Source: Paragonimus westermani
Lineage: Eukaryota; Platyhelminthes; Trematoda; Plagiorchiida; Troglotrematidae
Direction of reading: 5' to 3'
DNA length: 64,000 nt
Assembly: GCA_008508345.1 (NCBI GenBank)
Contig: QNGE01000111.1
Location: 85,958 to 149,957 of the forward strand
The translations under genes and the position numbers were made by a program. The notes below the pieces were generated by a model, which made no database searches, was not told the DNA's origin, and saw nothing but the letters and a program-made list of their open reading frames with translations. Shown in pieces: positions 59,835-64,000 of the stretch; within the stretch, counting starts at the first letter, position 1; each line of letters begins with the position of its first letter.

Positions 59835-61180
59835 GAATCACCAAAACATTTCTGTCCACCACATCCGAAGTGGGTAGCAAAAGTGGCATCTAGAAATAAA
59901 CCACTTTCACCCTGCTGCCGAACAAACGCCAATGCTGCGTCTTACCTGCGTGACCCTTGCACGGTAAACAACACGGGCAGATGATATACATGGGCACACA
60001 CGGGAGCTAACTGCAGATTTCTGAAAGGCTTGTGTCCCGCAGTAACAAGGACGTTGGTAATGGAGATGCTGTAGTTGTTTATTGAAATTCTAAGTTGAAG
60101 ACTTCCTGTGGGTATGATGGGTTACATCAAGGTCTCCCTGAACCCGTGTGGTGAGTGGATTACCAGCTCTTATCTATGCCCCGCTTGGTTGGTGTGCAAT
60201 GAACCGCGGATACAACCAACACGTAGTGCACTGCACAGAATTCTAATCGAAGATAACGATCAGATTTTGGCACTTGGCGAATTAAACTATTTGGTACTCT
60301 ATATTATCAACTAGGACGTCAACGACTCGATATTTTTCACTACTGGGGATGTTTTCAATATCTGAGACCATACTGGGCAACAAGTGCATCAAACAAGCTG
60401 TCCTGTGTACGGGTGTACTAGTGAGTCAGACATGGTAACTAACACAAATATTTTAACTTCACTCAGTCAAGATGATCATAGGAACAGAGGATTTGCTTAT
60501 GTATACAAACCTAAAAGTTATCACGCAGAAAACTTCGAGACGAACCGAGGGTTTGCATTGCCAGATTTGTTGATCGATGGTCACTGACAAGTGGTCATCG
60601 ATGGCATAACTGGTGCAGATTGAAAACAGTTCACAGTAGAGTGTTCTCGAAACCCTGAAAAGCCAGAATGCTTGGAAAGCAGTACCAAAAGTCTGACTAA
60701 GCTGAAGTAAACAGTTTAAAGTTGGTAGAACAGAGCAGATCGATTATAATATCACGGGATATGACCAGTGGTACAGTGGAATCAGGATGGTCAAAAAAAA
60801 GGGAAATTCATATCCAGTCAGTATCTTTTCGTAAGATAAGGATGAACTCATAGCTGTTACATTGAACCAGTAGTGTTCACAATGAGCAATTTCGGCACAC
60901 CTTAACTAGTAACATACGGTGGATTCACAAATGCGGACATGGAAGCCTCTAATACGTTGGAATAAAATACACAGGTGAGTGTGACGGTTTACCCAAAGCC
61001 TTTATTAAGCCAATTTGAAGCAACGTTTGCAGTTTTTCAGTTTGTATTATCAAAAGCACGAATCAAATCAAGAAAGCTGCCGTTGTATGAGTTGCCAAGT
61101 CTGGAGATGAGCTCTCCGGTCATAACGAAAAGCGCATGATAGAAGTGAATGAGTCAATACCGTTTTTTCAAACGTTCTTT
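59835..61180. other. Stretch with weak exon candidates
   Basis: Plus-strand frames of 67-68 codons at 60108-60314 and 60384-60587 read plausibly. The first includes a perfect donor core (GTG then GTGAGT) near 60150. The second follows an acceptor-like ttaacttcactcag near 60467. Neither gives phases that join the exon at 61186, so they are left unassigned. Confidence 0.3.
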
Positions 61181-61185
61181 AACAG

Positions 61186-61359
61186 TTACGTTCTCACACA
61201 AGGCATGAAAAATATCTGTAAACACCCTAAGCTTTGGAATTGGGCGCAGATTTGGCTGAATGAGTTCCCAGCTGATACAGTTAATTTTAGTGGTTTGTAT
61301 GGCAATGGAGAGCTTTGTGGATGTTTTCCTCAGGATAAATATGGGCTGACTTGTGACTC
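61186..61359 (+). CDS. Candidate penultimate exon, Cys-rich
   Basis: An acceptor (caaacgttctttaacag) and a consensus donor (GACTC then GTGAGT) frame 174 bases, entering and leaving in phase 2. The product reads YVLTQGMKNICKHPKLWNWA, then GNGELCGCFPQDKYGLTC. The C-x-C-x(9)-C end with G-L-T-C recalls the second half of EGF-like modules. However, the six-cysteine pattern is not complete, so this is only a resemblance. It joins in phase with the exon at 62411. Confidence 0.5.
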
Positions 61360-62410
61360 GTGAGTAAAGCATAGAATGAATTTGGCATGAAATATCGATG
61401 TGTTGAAAAGTTTCTAACTGTTCGTAATCGTCCCATCATGGCTGCTGAAGGACTGCTGAGTAATGCAGTTTACCTAAACTTATCCAAGAATCTTTGTTCG
61501 AGTAACTGAAGATCTGCAGACATAGTAAATGTCAGTAGCAGAGTCCATCCAGTATGGACTTATCACTGTTACAAGGGTACATTCTGTAGGCCTTCGTTCA
61601 TAATCGGTATAATAAGGAATTCCATATATAAACGATACAGGGTAGTTCATTCTAAACAACAAATCAGTGGTTTACCCATTTCCACTTTGTATTACTAATT
61701 GACAATCAATAAACAGTCAATACATATATTCAAATCATGATCGGGGTCTTCCGTGTGATCATTTGAAAGGAAGTATTTATTTGGACCGAAAAAATAGGTG
61801 AATAAAAGTGTGAACATAGAGAAAATGACAAATGTTCGAACACTACATGACTGATGACGACAAATATCAACAATGATTATATAATATACTCTAGTTACTC
61901 ACAAATTCGCTGAACCAATCGTTTGTTTACTTGTATATCGGCAAATGCATCACTTCACTAAGAATCTGATGGTTCAACAGTGGTGACACAAATTCTGAAG
62001 TTTGGTTTATTAGCAGTGATTAATATTACGCACCGAACAAATTTCATACAAACACTACTTATTTGTAGGCATGCCTCACTTATTTGGAATCTATGCAATT
62101 AGCTGTGCTGCTGTGATTAGTTTCTGTTTGTCGTTCCAAGGTTTTCAACATTTCATTGAGTTATAATGTTGAGGCCAAAGTCCGTCAAATAAAACGCTTT
62201 GGGTCATTAAAATTCAATACTCGAGAGTGTGAACTACAAAAAGTCTGTTTTGTTACATTAAAAATGTTATATTTGGTTGAAATGAACGCAGTTTTCATCA
62301 TGCTATAAACTAACTCAAAATGGTCACCTCTAACTCAAGGTACAACCAACCTATGCACATAGGATTACTTAGTTTTACGTCTAACTGACTGGGCTGTTTG
62401 TGAACCGCAG

Positions 62411-62609
62411 TTGTATTGAAATTGCCAGATTTCTGGTTTATACGACAGTTGTTCTGACCTGTTTGAACATTTCTGACTCAACGGTATCCAGTTTATGTAT
62501 TCAGTCTGAGTTTGTAGCAAACCAGGAAAATACGGAAAATGAAATGATCTTAAACAGTCCGATCGTTCGAGTTCGCACGAAAAAGACTTACATGTTTCAC
62601 TGGAAATAG
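62411..62609 (+). CDS. Candidate terminal exon following 61359
   Basis: After an acceptor (tgtttgtgaaccgcag), 199 bases enter in phase 2, matching the previous donor across an intron of 1051 bases with GT and AG ends. The frame reads CIEIARFLVYTTVVLTCLNI, a possible membrane helix, then CIQSEFVANQENTENEM, and a basic tail (VRVRTKKTYMFHWK) before TAG at 62607. An extracellular Cys-rich part followed by a helix and a basic tail would fit a single-pass membrane protein. That is inference. Confidence 0.45.
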
Positions 62610-62885
62610 ACCAAATAAGTGGTTTACCAACTCAGTCAAGCATACTTACAATCAATGTACACAGGTACAACTTGTGGTTGCATTTTCTGGATAAAATATC
62701 ACCATATGCATCAATAATGTTGAAGGCAAAGTGAAGCTCTACACACCCTTCAAAGCAATCTTACAGTTCATGTGACTTTACATTCACGTAACGCTTGCTT
62801 ATGTTGTTTGAGTTTATTTGTGTTCATAAGAAGACTGCAGCGACTGTGGTGCACGGGTGCACATGACGTTTCATGCAAGTAGGTG

Positions 62886-62891
62886 AATAAA
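62886..62891 (+). terminator. Polyadenylation signal AATAAA
   Basis: A canonical hexamer about 280 bases beyond the stop of the terminal exon at 62411-62609. Confidence 0.4.
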
Positions 62892-63639
62892 GCGTTATCA
62901 CCGGTAGACCAGTGTGGTATTGTGGATGCTAACAAACAAACAGGGGAAATGAGAGTGCAAAAGCTCCATTTCGAAAGTGTCTGAAAAATCGAGATTTCTA
63001 GGGTTGAAGAACTGTTTTAACAAGCCATAAACATTTGCAAGGGAGAATGTACAAACAAGTATTTTGTTATAATTTTTTTGAAATATGTTTTACGCATTAG
63101 TTGGCTGGAAATATCCTAGCATTTTAGACTAAAATTTTCATATGAGCAATATATAACAGATATGCATGCGTTTATGAGTCAGTTGGTTATTATTCACGCA
63201 TATTTTGGAAGTAGCATATATATACAATTATAAATAGTTTAATACGCTCAAATACATTTGTTCTCCAAAATATCTAAGGAATTTTTACGCCACAGCTTCC
63301 AAAAGCCCCTTTGGCAAATCTATTCGTGAGGGTATCCCAACTTATTGGTCAGGACGCCAAATTCATCGGGCACAGTTAGGAGATGGAAATTTTGGTCCGC
63401 GATAATTGTTGTGGCACAGTATGTCTGGTTGTTTAACCGCCAAAGACAATGACTTAGGAGGCTGTATTCAACTTTGAGTGATTGACCTTGTCGCCAACAG
63501 GAGTTCCCTGTTTAAAAGAGGTGAGATGACCAACAGTTACATCGCACGTCCCTTCCCTTGGAGTTAACCATTTAGCTCAAATGCTCGGCTTTCGTCCCTC
63601 AGCGTTGTATCTGTGCTCACCTTGAGACATCAAATAAAC

Positions 63640-63990
63640 TGGGGCGAGTAAAAATTGTGTGTGGTCGTCGTCTCGCCGTCTCACGCGGCTCATCACGTGA
63701 CAAGCCGTTCAGTCTCAGTGACGCCCACTGCCCAATCAGCGCACGCGCATCCACGCGCTCTTCGGCCCGAAACCTCTCTCCCAATCCCGGACGCACGTAC
63801 GCACGTGCACAATTACGATCTGCACGCTCAGCCAATTGGAACGCTCTAACTGGATGTGCCTTGGTGCGGTCGATATGTGGACACGCATGTCGTGGTTGGA
63901 CCGAGATTGGTACGAAGACCGACACAACCGACCAGTGCAGGGAACGGGCCAGACTGGCGCCACTGCATTGGGCTTGCCCATTAATCCCAT
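63640..63990. promoter_or_regulatory. CpG-rich putative promoter at right edge
   Basis: CpG density rises sharply compared with the preceding AT-rich kilobase. The block has a CCAAT box (gcccaatcagcg), a second CCAAT-like site (gccaattgg), and E-boxes catcacgtgaca and gcacgtgc. CpG-rich runs such as acgcgcatccacgcgc also occur. Open frames here overlap on both strands, as expected from base composition. The transcription direction is not clear, and the gene it would serve lies beyond the window or in the last bases. Confidence 0.4.
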
Positions 63991-64000
63991 CAAAGGGCCA

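Noticed and set aside
59669..59932. Minus-strand 87-codon frame next to LTR G, first thought to be the 3' end of pol with a GTGAGGGGG polypurine tract
   Set aside because: The same five bases (ccccc on the plus strand) occur on both outer sides of LTR G, so the LTR is solo and the frame is half host flank, half LTR. No pol motif is present.
60760..60880. Weak similarity to the SINE 3' core on the minus strand (acgaaaagatactgactgga)
   Set aside because: Only one block matches and the order of the others is absent.

Overview
The window looks like intergenic and intronic DNA from an invertebrate metazoan, most likely a parasitic flatworm (trematode-like). Three things support this: no long uninterrupted host genes, only short splice-bounded coding blocks; a decayed non-LTR retrotransposon of the endonuclease/reverse-transcriptase type common in flukes; and many old tRNA-derived SINEs, solo LTRs and AT microsatellites. 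The taxonomic call is inference. No bacterial operon, rRNA, CRISPR or phage signal was seen. Two places contain N characters (22084-22088 and 59423), so this is an imperfect assembly.

Layout. 1-16 kb is almost gene-free. It holds a possible retropepsin remnant (about 2.57 kb), a GC-rich tandem repeat (3.15-3.54 kb), a SINE (5.7 kb), an inverted repeat pair (13.0/13.8 kb) and a degenerate LINE on the minus strand (15.05-16.26 kb). 16-35 kb has candidate minus-strand exons at 16.9, 21.5, 24.2-24.7 and 33.0-33.4 kb. The last encodes a clear signal peptide downstream of a CCAAT-rich putative promoter. A 77-bp plus-strand exon candidate lies at 26.4 kb, and there is an (AT)n tract at 22.04 kb. 36-60 kb is a graveyard of short LTR elements. 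Seven LTRs were found. Four have near-perfect or perfect 4-bp target duplications, and one is nested in a larger solo LTR with a 5-bp duplication. SINE copies lie between them, along with candidate exons at 37.4, 47.0, 47.8, 51.2, 54.0, 54.7 and 57.1 kb. 60-64 kb carries the last two exons of a plus-strand gene (61186-61359 and 62411-62609, phase compatible, followed by AATAAA). It ends in a CpG-rich, CCAAT/E-box-rich block that looks like a promoter at the right edge.

The most informative content is the repeat archaeology. It comprises one LTR family with two subfamilies and a diagnostic 16-bp duplication; one LTR insertion whose empty site survives in a neighbouring paralogous repeat; a local duplication around the assembly gap at 59.4 kb that is best read as an occupied and an empty haplotype joined together; and a tRNA-derived SINE whose consensus can be drafted from about ten copies.

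Reliability. By a rough estimate from base composition (about 43% GC), some 15-20 open stretches of 100 codons or more are expected by chance in six frames of 64 kb. Open length alone is therefore weak evidence, so coding calls rest mainly on splice sites, phase agreement, signal peptides or heptad patterns. None of the host exons could be assigned to a named family by eye.
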